Notes: a model not told the origin generated them from the letters alone. DNA of 33,789 bases from an uncultured Clostridia bacterium (GCA_944349765.1 CALVNN010000011.1:1-33789); one strand, 5' to 3'; positions 1-9,178 are shown, counted from the stretch's first letter. Numbers and translations are program-made.

Positions 1-17
1 TAAGGTTTGACTCACTT

Positions 18-46
18 GTTATACCATATACTTTTTCCTTTGTCAA
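18..46 (-). promoter_or_regulatory. sigma-A-type promoter reading out of the left end
   Basis: On the minus strand TTGACA (41-46) is separated by exactly 17 bases from TATAAC (18-23). This is a near-consensus housekeeping promoter. It points leftward, so the gene it drives starts beyond the window edge. Nothing between it and rsmA looks coding. Confidence 0.65.
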
Positions 47-171
47 CACTTTTTTTCATTTTTTTTACTTCTTTTTTGCCTTTTTCTTTTCCCCTCCCGT
101 ATACGCCCCCTTGTGTTCGTGGTTTTGCATAAAAAATCTAATTTTCAACTAAATATTTCTTAAAGAAAAAC

Positions 172-199
172 AAAAAAATAAGCCAAAACTGACTTATTT
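172..199 (-). terminator. probable terminator of tatD-rsmA
   Basis: Minus-strand hairpin AAATAAG (193-199) / CTTATTT (176-182) with a 10-base loop, running into a T-rich stretch. The stem is AU-only apart from one G-C pair, so it is weak. A second perfect 7-base inverted repeat, TAAGGAT/ATCCTTA (208-214 and 226-232), overlaps the rsmA stop codon and may help. The remaining 1-170 holds a promoter and T-rich sequence but no gene that I can see. Confidence 0.5.
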
Positions 200-229
200 A
201 TATATATTAAGGATTTATATATTATATCC

Positions 230-1048
230 TTATATATTACTATATAATTCCACATATCTATACGCTAGTTTCACAAAATCATCCACGCTTAAGCTTTCAG
301 CCCTAACATTAGGGTCAAAGCCGTCAAGTAGTTTCAAGGCAAATTCTTTACTAAGCCCTAACCCCTTAACGAGATTATTTTGTAAAGTTTTCCTCCTCAT
401 AGCAAAACCAGTATGAACCAATGTATCAAAAATTTCTTCAATATCTGTGTCAAAGTTGTGTGAAAGCTCTATTCTAACCATTGCACTGTCAACTTTTGGG
501 CTAGGGATATACATATTTCGGTTTATTAATCTTACTATCTCAGCCTTGCCGTAAAAATTTACCATAAGCGTCAAGATACCATAATCTTTAGTGCCAGGCT
601 TAGCACATATACGCTCCGCCACCTCTTTTTGCACCATTATATTAAGAGTCTGTAGTTTGGTGCTAGGTAAAAAATGAAATATAATCGGAGTTGTAATATA
701 ATAAGGTAAATTCGCCACCATATGATAACCAGACTCAAACTCCTCTTCAATTTCTTCTAGGCTAAAGCTTAAAATATCTCCAAAATGCAACACAATATTA
801 TCACCAATCAAAGTCTCATCAAGTATTTCTTTTAATGACTCATCTTTTTCATATGTAACTACCTTTTTGCAGACTTCAGCCAACGCACAAGTTAGCGTAC
901 CAGCACCAGTCCCAATTTCTAGCACTTCATCATCTTTTGTGAGTTTACAGTCATTTACTATAGCTTTTTGAAAATTTTTATCTAGAATAAAATTTTGCCC
1001 TAAACTTTTCTTAAAAGTAAAATTTTCTAATAACTTACTAAAACTCAT
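230..1048 (-). CDS. rsmA: 16S rRNA (adenine(1518)-N6/adenine(1519)-N6)-dimethyltransferase RsmA/KsgA
   Basis: RsmA dimethylates two adjacent adenines in helix 45 of 16S rRNA, using S-adenosylmethionine, late in 30S assembly. The 272-residue protein has the family's usual length. The SAM-binding motif EIGTGAG is at residues 44-50 and the catalytic NLPYY motif at 113-117. The N-terminal KKSLGQNFILD segment is also typical. The start codon overlaps the end of tatD by four bases (ATGA), with GGAG just upstream, so the two genes are translationally coupled. In many Firmicutes the order is tatD-rnmV-rsmA; the ribonuclease M5 gene rnmV is missing from between them here. Identification is secure from motifs. 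Confidence 0.97.
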   Translation of the reverse strand: MSFSKLLENFTFKKSLGQNFILDKNFQKAIVNDCKLTKDDEVLEIGTGAGTLTCALAEVCKKVVTYEKDESLKEILDETLIGDNIVLHFGDILSFSLEEIEEEFESGYHMVANLPYYITTPIIFHFLPSTKLQTLNIMVQKEVAERICAKPGTKDYGILTLMVNFYGKAEIVRLINRNMYIPSPKVDSAMVRIELSHNFDTDIEEIFDTLVHTGFAMRRKTLQNNLVKGLGLSKEFALKLLDGFDPNVRAESLSVDDFVKLAYRYVELYSNI

Positions 1049-1806
1049 ACATTCTCCAAATTAAATAGTTTCAAAGCATTAGCGTTGGTTATGCTCAATA
1101 CCTCATCTTCACTGATAGATAAATCGTCTGCTATTGCTCTTGCCACATAACGTACATATTGTGGTCTATTGACTTTGCCTCTTAAAGGCACTGGCGCTAA
1201 ATATGGGCTATCTGTCTCAAGCACCACATTTTCAAGCCCTAGCTCTTTGATAATTTCTTTAAGCTTTTTATTGTTATTAAATGTATATGAACCGCCGACT
1301 CCTAGATAAAATCCTTTAGCCATCAATATCTTTGCCGTCTCTAAGCTACCGCTATAACAATGAACCACGCCCCTTAAAGTCGGGAATTTATTTATCATAT
1401 CCACTAGGTCACCGCTAGCTTCTCTACAGTGTAATATCACTGGCTTGTCCAATTCTACAGCCAATTCAAACTGTTTATACAATAGATCTAGTTGTGCCTC
1501 CCTTTCGTCTTTACCATAGTAGTAATCAAGCCCAATCTCTCCTATTGCCACAATATCGTCTTTATTTACTCTAATCAAATCAAAAACCTGCGGATCATAT
1601 CCAGTAGCAAACTGCGGATGTATACCCATAGCCTTAAAAACATTTTTTTGATTTATTTCACATAATTTTTTACAATCTTCAAAATTTGTACCGACCGCCA
1701 CCAAAACATTACCTTTATGCTCTGACATAAAATCATTTATTACTTCTAATGCATCTACATCATATTTTGCGTCCCACAAGTGGGCGTGTGTATCAATAAT
1801 CCTCAT
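1045..1806 (-). CDS. tatD: TatD family metal-dependent hydrolase (DNase-like)
   Basis: TatD proteins are TIM-barrel metal-dependent nucleases/hydrolases of the amidohydrolase superfamily, linked to DNA repair and turnover. Numbered from a GTG two codons upstream, the metal ligands are visible: HAH at 9-11, E92 in GEIGLD, H128 in LHCREAS, H151 in VHCYSG and D201 in ETDSPY. I prefer the ATG at 1806 (MRIIDTHAH, 253 aa) because family members begin this way; the GTG at 1812 is also possible and lies closer to the AAAAGG ribosome binding site. An extended -10 promoter lies just upstream. The gene is co-transcribed with rsmA through a four-base overlap. Confidence 0.95.
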   Translation of the reverse strand: MRIIDTHAHLWDAKYDVDALEVINDFMSEHKGNVLVAVGTNFEDCKKLCEINQKNVFKAMGIHPQFATGYDPQVFDLIRVNKDDIVAIGEIGLDYYYGKDEREAQLDLLYKQFELAVELDKPVILHCREASGDLVDMINKFPTLRGVVHCYSGSLETAKILMAKGFYLGVGGSYTFNNNKKLKEIIKELGLENVVLETDSPYLAPVPLRGKVNRPQYVRYVARAIADDLSISEDEVLSITNANALKLFNLENV

Positions 1807-1838
1807 AGTCACAAAAACCTTTTAATCATAATATGTAC

Positions 1839-1847
1839 ATTATATCA
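1839..1847 (-). promoter_or_regulatory. extended -10 promoter for tatD-rsmA
   Basis: Minus strand TGATATAAT, an extended -10 box with perfect TATAAT. No good -35 is present, which is usual for extended -10 promoters. The predicted start near 1832 gives a leader of about 20-25 bases. Confidence 0.5.
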
Positions 1848-1873
1848 TAAATTTTTATATTTTAACATATAAA
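1845..1873 (+). promoter_or_regulatory. possible sigma-E-like promoter for spmA-spmB
   Basis: TCATAAA (1845-1851), a 14-base gap, then CATATAAA (1866-1873). These resemble the mother-cell sigma-E boxes (-35 about TCATATT, -10 CATACAAT, gap about 14). spmAB is sigma-E controlled in Bacillus subtilis. The predicted start near 1880 would exclude the GTG at 1883 as start codon and favour ATG 1898. Assignment is by eye in AT-rich DNA. Confidence 0.35.
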
Positions 1874-1897
1874 ATTAAAAAAGTGAGAAAATCGCCA

Positions 1898-2455
1898 ATG
1901 AATATAATATGGATATTGATGATTGTAGTAAGTCTTGTATTTTGTCTTATTAACGAACCAAACTCTGCTATTACAATTATGACAGACTCGACTGCAAATA
2001 GCGTAACATTGTGTATCAGCTTGCTTGGGATATACATACTTTGGATGGGCATCATTCAGATAATGCAAGACAGCGGGTTGGCTGAAAAATTAGCTAAGCT
2101 ACTAAAACCCGTAATCAGGCTACTATTTGGCAATATTAGCGACGAAGTGTGTGCTCTTATAGCTATAAATATTTCTTGCAATATATTAGGACTAGGCAAT
2201 GCAAGCACCCCTGCTGGACTTAAAGCTATGAAGTTGCTTGATAATCAAAAAGAAAATTTGACCTTGCCTATGGCAATGCTTTTTTGCATTAATTGTTGCT
2301 CTTTACAAATTTTTCCTACCACCATCATAAGTATGCGAAGTAGTCACGGTAGCACGAATAGTAGCGATATAATCTTACCAATTATAATAGTTAGTGCAAT
2401 ATGCTTTATTATGTGCGTATGTTTGGTGCGTGTGTTTTATAGGAGACAGGTATGA
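1898..2455 (+). CDS. spmA: spore maturation protein A (SpmA), nucleoside recognition (Gate) domain
   Basis: SpmA and SpmB are membrane proteins needed for proper dehydration of the spore core; both have Gate/nucleoside-recognition domains. From ATG 1898 the protein is 185 aa and starts MNIIW, the usual start of this family. It has several hydrophobic helices and the conserved segment NILGLGNASTPAGLKAMK followed by a PTTIISMR motif. A GTG at 1883 would add five residues but lies too close to the putative promoter, while AAGTGAG at 1881 can act as the ribosome binding site for ATG 1898. It overlaps spmB by four bases (ATGA). The pair is a two-gene sporulation operon. Confidence 0.93.
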   Translation: MNIIWILMIVVSLVFCLINEPNSAITIMTDSTANSVTLCISLLGIYILWMGIIQIMQDSGLAEKLAKLLKPVIRLLFGNISDEVCALIAINISCNILGLGNASTPAGLKAMKLLDNQKENLTLPMAMLFCINCCSLQIFPTTIISMRSSHGSTNSSDIILPIIIVSAICFIMCVCLVRVFYRRQV

Positions 2456-2958
2456 GTGCGTATATCTTACCAGTTCTAATAATCCTGCTACTTATCTATG
2501 CTTTTATAAAAAAAATTAATGCATATAAGTCATTTACAAAAGGCGCACTTGAAGGCGTCAAATTAGTACTGGATATATTACCCTTTATAGTCGCCATAAT
2601 GCTAGGCGTCGAACTAATGCGCTACAGTGGTGTCACAGATATGCTAGCAAAACTACTTGCTCCGTTCTTTGGTTTTTTAGGAATACCTACAGAGCTTTGC
2701 GAATTTGTACTGCTCCGCCCATTTACTGGAGCTGGAAGCCTTGCACTACTTGATGACATTATGACAAACTTTGGACCAGACAGCTACGTCACAAGAGTTG
2801 CTTGCACTATTATGGGTACTGGAGAGACGGTTTTCTATGTAAGTGCTATTTATTTTAGCCAAATTAGTCAAAAAAAGATAGGAATTGCTCTTGCTATTTC
2901 TCTACTTGTTAGCTTTGTTTCTGTTATATTAAGTTGTTTAATATGTAGATTTTTATAA
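2452..2958 (+). CDS. spmB: spore maturation protein B (SpmB)
   Basis: 168 aa membrane protein, partner of SpmA in spore-core dehydration. It shows the family features: a hydrophobic N-terminus, the stretch GALEGVKLVLDILPFIVAIMLG, the RPFTGAGSLALL motif and the ETVFYVSAIYF segment near the C-terminus. It starts inside the last codons of spmA (ATGA overlap, with GGAGACAGG upstream). A bidirectional terminator follows 20 bases after the stop codon, closing the operon. Confidence 0.94.
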   Translation: MSAYILPVLIILLLIYAFIKKINAYKSFTKGALEGVKLVLDILPFIVAIMLGVELMRYSGVTDMLAKLLAPFFGFLGIPTELCEFVLLRPFTGAGSLALLDDIMTNFGPDSYVTRVACTIMGTGETVFYVSAIYFSQISQKKIGIALAISLLVSFVSVILSCLICRFL

Positions 2959-2977
2959 GTATTATAAGTGGCTTATT

Positions 2978-3016
2978 AAAAAAAATGCGAATGACAAAAT
3001 CATTCTCATTTTTTAA
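2978..3016. terminator. bidirectional terminator between spmB and the 270-aa gene
   Basis: A-rich arm ending GAATGA (to 2994), loop CAAAA, then TCATTC and a T-rich arm (3000-3016). One C/T mismatch interrupts the stem. It sits between two converging genes and has T-tracts in both directions. Confidence 0.75.
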
Positions 3017-3825
3017 TTTTTATTAAAATCTCTCCCAACTTGTTTTTCTGTCTGAGCATTATATAACATTGGAAATTCCAGCTCTTGTGCCTTATTAATG
3101 TTTTGTGCCTGCAAATCAATACCGCGCTTATAGAAGTCCTTTTCGTTGTCATAACTTTGTAATGTTTGATCTTCATAACTAGAGTAATCATTAAGCTTTT
3201 GTTTGTAATCTGCTATAAAGTTCTTTAAGTCAGGAATCTCTCTACCTCTTCTAGTATTAGAAAATTTTTCTAAATTATTTATTTCTTTGTTAAAGCCATC
3301 AACCGTCTCTTTTATACGATTGTTTCTATATGACATATAATTATCCAAATCTTCTAAAGAATCATTTTTAGGATAAATGGCATCTAAATTTACGTTTAAT
3401 TCTGTAAGTTTTGTATGTGTTTTGTTATAAAGCTTATCTTTTTGGTAATCAGCATATTTCTTTGGCCTAAACCATTTCCACATAGTTTTTGCCTTAAAAT
3501 CAACCCATTTATCATAGACCTTGTTGCTACTTAAAACACCAGTTATCAAGCTTATTCCCGCACAAATACCTGTTAATGCAAACATAGATGGCATCATTAA
3601 AGAAAACACGCCCATAACAATCGTAACGCCCACAGCGCCTTTTGTAAATTTACGCAATGCTTCTTTACGATAAACTTTATATGCATACATTTCAGCAGAG
3701 GAATATTTGGCACTATTTTTGTTTAAAAATTTATTAATATTATCTACACTATTGCCCTGACGCTTTTTAAATTGAGTCTCCCAAGCCGAACAAACATATT
3801 TTTCGTAATTGCTATCGTATTCCAT
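3013..3825 (-). CDS. unknown membrane protein with long helical C-terminal region
   Basis: I do not recognise a family. From ATG 3825 the protein is 270 aa. The N-terminal 50 residues are charged. Two adjacent hydrophobic segments follow (about residues 58-98, containing VGVTIVMGVFSLMM and GICAGISLITGVL), probably a membrane hairpin. The remaining 170 residues are charged and mostly helical, with coiled-coil character, rich in K, D, N and Y. The start is set by GGAGGT at 3834-3839, eight bases before ATG 3825; the TTG at 3831 is only two bases from it. A clear sigma-A promoter lies upstream, so the gene is probably monocistronic. Confidence 0.75.
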   Translation of the reverse strand: MEYDSNYEKYVCSAWETQFKKRQGNSVDNINKFLNKNSAKYSSAEMYAYKVYRKEALRKFTKGAVGVTIVMGVFSLMMPSMFALTGICAGISLITGVLSSNKVYDKWVDFKAKTMWKWFRPKKYADYQKDKLYNKTHTKLTELNVNLDAIYPKNDSLEDLDNYMSYRNNRIKETVDGFNKEINNLEKFSNTRRGREIPDLKNFIADYKQKLNDYSSYEDQTLQSYDNEKDFYKRGIDLQAQNINKAQELEFPMLYNAQTEKQVGRDFNKN

Positions 3826-3858
3826 AACCAAAGACCTCCATAAGTCTACCTACTAAAT

Positions 3859-3887
3859 AGAATACAATAAAATCATTAAAAAGTCAA
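3859..3887 (-). promoter_or_regulatory. sigma-A promoter for the 270-aa membrane protein gene
   Basis: Minus strand TTGACT (3882-3887), 17 bases, TATTCT (3859-3864). Leader of about 25-30 bases before ATG 3825. Confidence 0.6.
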
Positions 3888-3897
3888 TATGCGGTAT

Positions 3898-4872
3898 TTA
3901 CTTTTTATCTTCTTCTTTCTCTATATCAAACTCAAGCTCCGAAACTGTCGAAGTTTTGCGACAGAATTTTTTCTCGTAAAAAGCCTCAAGTTTTTCACGA
4001 TTTTTCCATATCAATACAAATACAACCAAGATCAACGCAATTAACACACCCCAGATCAAAAGCCCCCACCATGTTGTTAATGGTATTAGTCCAAATAAAT
4101 ATGACGTACCAAAGACTATTATCAATCTACTTATAATAATGATACCGGCAAAATATTTAGTACTCATAGAGCTTAGACCAGCCACAAAGCACAATATATC
4201 ATCTGGGAAGAACGGCAATAAGAACATAGCGGTTAGCACTATAGCATCTTTTCCCTTGACCATATTAAGCACTTTTTCAAGTTTTTCTTTACCAATAATC
4301 CACGCAACTAATTTGCTTCCAAATACTCGCCCAATACCAAACGCAACAAAGCTACCAAGTAGTATACCAATCAAACTAAATATCGAATTATATAGTGGAC
4401 CTAATGCACTCCCATAGATTTCAGTACACAAAAGTGCGCCCGCTCCGGTCGTAGCAAAACTTGGAATAGGCAAAATAGTAGTTTGCAAAAATTGCAAAAA
4501 GATAAATACTATTACAGCCCATTTACCAGCACGCTCCATGTACTCCACCAAATTTTGTTGTATAGCCTCTTCTCTATTTGGAACAGAATCATCTACCAAA
4601 AAAACATTTACAAATCCAGTTTTTTCACAAAAAATATACAACCACACCACACAAAGACATAGAATGGAAAAGACTAAAAATGTTTTATACCACTCCTCTT
4701 TATTGAATTTAAATAGGATATAACTAGTAAGTGTTGAGCCAACGCACACTACAGTCGCAACTATTTGTATCCAAAGTGGAAGTATTGTGGATAAAAAAAC
4801 ACCCAGAAGACTTAGAGCTAGTATACATACGAGTGCAACTATAAGCCATATTTCACTACGACTCATTTTCAT
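3898..4872 (-). CDS. TVP38/TMEM64 (DedA-superfamily, VTT domain) membrane protein
   Basis: 324-aa polytopic membrane protein. The VTT (SNARE-associated Golgi) domain spans roughly residues 110-235. It is recognised by the re-entrant-loop sequences LPIPSFATTGAGALL, GSFVAFGIGRVFGSKL and the FLPFFPDDILCFVAGLSSM motif typical of bacterial TVP38-like proteins. Three hydrophobic segments precede this domain, which is longer than in minimal family members, and the tail is charged (FDIEKEEDKK). Family members are implicated in lipid scrambling or transport and membrane homeostasis; the substrate here is unknown. GGAGGCG lies eight bases before the ATG. No clear terminator follows before the next promoter. 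Confidence 0.88.
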   Translation of the reverse strand: MKMSRSEIWLIVALVCILALSLLGVFLSTILPLWIQIVATVVCVGSTLTSYILFKFNKEEWYKTFLVFSILCLCVVWLYIFCEKTGFVNVFLVDDSVPNREEAIQQNLVEYMERAGKWAVIVFIFLQFLQTTILPIPSFATTGAGALLCTEIYGSALGPLYNSIFSLIGILLGSFVAFGIGRVFGSKLVAWIIGKEKLEKVLNMVKGKDAIVLTAMFLLPFFPDDILCFVAGLSSMSTKYFAGIIIISRLIIVFGTSYLFGLIPLTTWWGLLIWGVLIALILVVFVLIWKNREKLEAFYEKKFCRKTSTVSELEFDIEKEEDKK

Positions 4873-5054
4873 AAAATTTTCGCCTCCATTTTTAAAAACT
4901 TTTCATTTAATATTATATTATCTTTAAAATTTAAGTTTACTTATGTTTCTAACTATTTTAGAATATACGAATACAATTATAACTTCTTTAAAAACAAATT
5001 TCAAGCAAATAATAAAATCTTTTTTATGCACAATATAAAAGTGGAGGTATAAAA

Positions 5055-5756
5055 ATGGATGATATTGTAAAAATTCTTATCTTTTCTTTTGGTGCATACG
5101 TATATCTACTACTAATATCAAAGTTAGAAGGTAAAAAGCAAATCGCTCAATTAGATTTTTCAGATTATGTTATTGCTATTACTCTAGGTTCTATAGCAGC
5201 GGAATTCACAACTGACACAGTAAACCTTTGGTACAACTATGTTATAGCAATTGGCGTGATTTTTATTGCAAATATGTTAGTAAACTGGATATCAAGAAAG
5301 TCTTATTTTTTTAAAAAGGTCTTCAATGGTACGCCACTAGTTCTTATTGAAGAAGGGAGAATTAATTATCAGAATTTAAAGAAAAGTAAACTTGATGTCA
5401 ATTCACTGCTAATGTTACTAAGAGTACAAGGATATTTTGATATAACAGGTGTTGCATATGCTTATTTTGAAACGAATGGAGATATTAGCGTTTTACCAGT
5501 AGGTGCAAAACGCCCAGTCGTAATACAGGACATAGACAACTCAAAAATTGAACGTGCCTCAATTACAGAAAATTTAATAGTTGATGGACACATATTAAAA
5601 TCCACATTGACAAGTTTAAATCAAAATGAAGCTTGGGTAAAAGAAAAATTACACATAAAATCGAAAAAAGATTTAAAAAATATAATATTAGCCACATATG
5701 ATGAAAAAACTGATAAAATCACAGCTCAATATAAAAACCAACAAAATAATAGTTGA
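5055..5756 (+). CDS. DUF421 (YetF/YrbG-like) membrane protein
   Basis: 233 aa. Three N-terminal transmembrane segments (residues about 3-85) are followed by a cytosolic DUF421 domain with the characteristic GTPLVLIEEGRINYQNLKKSKLDVNSLLMLLR segment and a strand pattern including YAYFETNGDISVLP. In Bacillus, YetF-family proteins associate with spore or forespore membranes; the molecular function is unclear. GGAGGT lies seven bases before the ATG. A strong bidirectional terminator follows, separating it from the converging collagen-like gene. The 182-base region upstream is AT-rich and divergent from the TVP38-like gene; I could not fix a promoter there. Confidence 0.9.
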   Translation: MDDIVKILIFSFGAYVYLLLISKLEGKKQIAQLDFSDYVIAITLGSIAAEFTTDTVNLWYNYVIAIGVIFIANMLVNWISRKSYFFKKVFNGTPLVLIEEGRINYQNLKKSKLDVNSLLMLLRVQGYFDITGVAYAYFETNGDISVLPVGAKRPVVIQDIDNSKIERASITENLIVDGHILKSTLTSLNQNEAWVKEKLHIKSKKDLKNIILATYDEKTDKITAQYKNQQNNS

Positions 5757-5786
5757 TACCCAATCATCTCGTATTAGTCATCAACC

Positions 5787-5817
5787 AAAAAAGTGCTTTA
5801 TTAGAAAGCACTTTTTT
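5787..5817. terminator. bidirectional terminator
   Basis: Perfect stem of 13 base pairs (AAAAAAGTGCTTT / AAAGCACTTTTTT) with a five-base loop. It serves the DUF421 gene and the converging collagen-like gene. Confidence 0.9.
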
Positions 5818-5824
5818 ATTGAAT

Positions 5825-7244
<1,420 letters not shown>

Positions 7245-7251
7245 ACATAAC

Positions 7252-7314
7252 AAAAAAAGACACCTTTTTATTTGGGATGGTGAATTATGATTTTAAAACT
7301 CAAAGGCGTCTTTT
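7252..7314 (-). terminator. terminator of the small Cys-rich gene
   Basis: Minus-strand stem AAAAGAC.CCTTT pairing with AAAGG.GTCTTTT (one mismatch) around a loop of about 35 bases, followed by seven T. It lies just after the stop codon at 7323. Confidence 0.65.
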
Positions 7315-7322
7315 CATTTTAA

Positions 7323-7583
7323 TTAGCATCCGTGTTTGCCACCAAAGCCATTAAAACCACAACAACTGAAAAGTAAGAATATAACAATTATTGTACACCA
7401 GTCAATGTCGCAGTTACAGCAGTTGGTTAATAATAACAAGATAAGGATTAAGGTGCAACAATCAATTTCACAACCGAACATCTTAAATCCGCCACCACGT
7501 CTGTCATTATCGCATCCAGGATTGCATCCAGAATTACAACCGAAGTTGTTTCCGCCACCGCAGTTACCAAATAAACCGCTCAT
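7323..7583 (-). CDS. small Cys/Gly-rich protein with two hydrophobic segments
   Basis: 86 aa, not assigned to a family. The N-terminal third is Gly/Asn/Cys-rich (CGGGNNFGCNSGCNPGC). Two very hydrophobic segments follow (TLILILLLLTN and TIIVIFLLFSCC), each next to CxCxxDxC-like clusters, and the C-terminus is GFGGKHGC. About 15 cysteines in 86 residues suggest disulfide cross-linking or metal binding. GGAGG lies seven bases before the ATG and a terminator follows the stop, so it is very likely a real gene. The setting beside a BclA-like gene suggests a spore-coat or spore-membrane role; this is inference. Confidence 0.8.
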   Translation of the reverse strand: MSGLFGNCGGGNNFGCNSGCNPGCDNDRRGGGFKMFGCEIDCCTLILILLLLTNCCNCDIDWCTIIVIFLLFSCCGFNGFGGKHGC

Positions 7584-7763
7584 ATGTATCCTCCATTTTT
7601 TATCATTTGGCTTATGTAAATAAATTCATCTTTTGTATGTCAAAATTCATTCGTACACTACATTCTATTAATCAACTTACGCTTTGGTTACAAAAAATTT
7701 TAAGTTTTTGGTTGTATTATAAAAATTATATGCATATATTACTACTTACCCTTACTTTAAAAG

Positions 7764-7791
7764 ATAAAAGCAAAGCCATAAGCTCTGCTTT
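7764..7791 (-). terminator. terminator overlapping the end of the cysteine-desulfurase-like gene
   Basis: Minus-strand stem AAAGCAGAGC / GCTTTGCTTT (one G-U pair) with a five-base loop, followed by TTTTATC. The 5' arm contains part of the TAA stop codon. The 206-base gap to 7583 holds this terminator and the upstream region of the small Cys-rich gene; nothing else is evident. Confidence 0.75.
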
Positions 7792-8926
7792 AGACATTTG
7801 ATATAATTTCATCAATAGCGTTTAAAAATTTTATTATTTGAGTCTTAGTATTTTTTCGGCCAAGACTTGCACGCACCACCCCTCCAGTATCCAACGTACC
7901 CAAGTACTTATGCACAAGTGGTGCACATTGTAAACCGCTTCTTACTGCAAAACCTTTTTCATTTAGCTCATCTGCCACTTCACTAGCAGTCTTATCCTTA
8001 ATATTAAAAGCTACTACACCGCTGTAAGTGTTATCTGGCGTATAAACTATAATTTTATCTCTTTTATTTAGTTCATCCAACAAAAATTTAGTCAAGATTT
8101 GTTCTCTAAATGAATGTTTATCTATATTTTTGTATGCGTATTTACATCCAGCACCTAGACTTATAATAGCGGGAGTCGGCAAAGTACCACTTTCAAGTCC
8201 CTCTGGTATATCTTTTGGTTGAATCAAACTCTCCGAATAAGTGCCCGTTCCACCAAACTTAATGGCTTTAAGCGCTGTGGTGTCATCTATTAGTAGTGCG
8301 CCCACACCCTGAAGACCGTATAAACCCTTATGCCCAGCAAGAGCCAACATATTGATATTGTTTGCTTTCATATCTATACTTTCGTGTCCAGCCGACTGTG
8401 CCCCGTCTACAACAAATAGTATACCATTTTCTTTAGCCCATTTCCCTAAAGCGAAAATATTTTGTTTGACTCCGATAACGTTGCTTATATGATTTATCAC
8501 AAGCATATAAGTGTTAGATTTTTTTGCTTTGTCTAGTTCAGCTGTAGTAATTATACCATTTTCACTACATGGAGTTACAACCGTATAATCTATATCTTCT
8601 CTTGCACGCATATACTCCAACGTCCTAAGTACTGAATTATGCTCAAAACAAGTAGTTATTATATGCCCTTTCTTTTTCGCACTACCTCTTAATGCTAAGT
8701 TCAAAGCTTCTGTGCATCCACTTGTAAATACCACTCTATCAGCACTTGTATTAAAGGTACTTGCTAGAGTCTGTCTAACATCAAATACAGCCTCACCACA
8801 TCTAAGACTCGCCTTATGTCCACTCCTACCGGGATTTGCTGTAAGAGTAAAAAGCGACTTTATTACTGCCCATTTAACGGATAGGGGCTTGTAATAGGTA
8901 CTTGCCGAATTATCCAAATATACCAT
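7790..8926 (-). CDS. cysteine desulfurase family protein (class V aminotransferase)
   Basis: 378-aa PLP enzyme of the NifS/CsdA-related group, closest in style to the cysteine-desulfurase family TIGR01977. It starts MVYLDNSASTYYKP. The PLP-binding lysine is K200 in AGHKGLYG, and the Cys of the active-site loop is C334 in RSGLQCAPLVH. The end, GGVVRASLGRKNT, is also typical. Such enzymes take sulfur from cysteine or selenocysteine. No iron-sulfur assembly, thiI or mnmA partner is adjacent, so the sulfur acceptor is unknown. GGAGG lies five bases before the ATG. Its neighbours are Cys-rich coat-like genes, but a functional link is only a guess. Confidence 0.92.
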   Translation of the reverse strand: MVYLDNSASTYYKPLSVKWAVIKSLFTLTANPGRSGHKASLRCGEAVFDVRQTLASTFNTSADRVVFTSGCTEALNLALRGSAKKKGHIITTCFEHNSVLRTLEYMRAREDIDYTVVTPCSENGIITTAELDKAKKSNTYMLVINHISNVIGVKQNIFALGKWAKENGILFVVDGAQSAGHESIDMKANNINMLALAGHKGLYGLQGVGALLIDDTTALKAIKFGGTGTYSESLIQPKDIPEGLESGTLPTPAIISLGAGCKYAYKNIDKHSFREQILTKFLLDELNKRDKIIVYTPDNTYSGVVAFNIKDKTASEVADELNEKGFAVRSGLQCAPLVHKYLGTLDTGGVVRASLGRKNTKTQIIKFLNAIDEIISNV

Positions 8927-8967
8927 ATTTACCTCCTTAAAAATCTAATTATCTTATGAAATCTTTT

Positions 8968-8995
8968 TAAGAAAGGTTAATTATTAACTTTCTTA
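8968..8995. repeat. near-perfect palindrome between divergent genes
   Basis: TAAGAAAGGTTAA and TTAACTTTCTTA flank a TTA centre; the only flaw is one extra G. It lies between the leftward cysteine-desulfurase-like gene and the rightward 49-residue ORF, and could be an operator acting on both. A TTAACT-17-TATACT pair (8984-9012) overlaps it on the plus strand, but its start would fall inside the ribosome binding site of the small ORF, so I do not call it as a promoter. Confidence 0.5.
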
Positions 8996-9028
8996 TAGTT
9001 TGATCATATACTTTAAAGAGGTAACCAA

Positions 9029-9178
9029 ATGAATAATTGTTATGATGAAGCTTTTTTAGCGGCAGCTATAGCGGGTAAATTACACCAAGAATTGTCGCCA
9101 GAGGACTTAAAATGTTTTTGTAGTTTTTTAAGGCTTTTATTAAATAATGTAGAATATTATGTATTTAGAAAAAAATAG
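9029..9178 (+). CDS. 49-residue small protein
   Basis: Starts MNNCYDEAFLAAAIAGKLHQ and ends VFRKK. GAGGT lies six bases before the ATG. The first half is Ala-rich and helical, with ELSPEDLKCFC in the middle, followed by a helical LRLLLNNVEYYVF. The general layout resembles small clostridial proteins that begin MN(N/S)C and contain an acidic turn plus hydrophobic helix (possibly DUF6774), but I cannot confirm this. It precedes the sigma-K-like promoter of the coat-like gene. Confidence 0.65.
   Translation: MNNCYDEAFLAAAIAGKLHQELSPEDLKCFCSFLRLLLNNVEYYVFRKK

Noticed and set aside
1855..2068. Two leftward frames opposite the start of spmA
   Set aside because: Shadows of the spmA frame; no ribosome binding site and no family resemblance.
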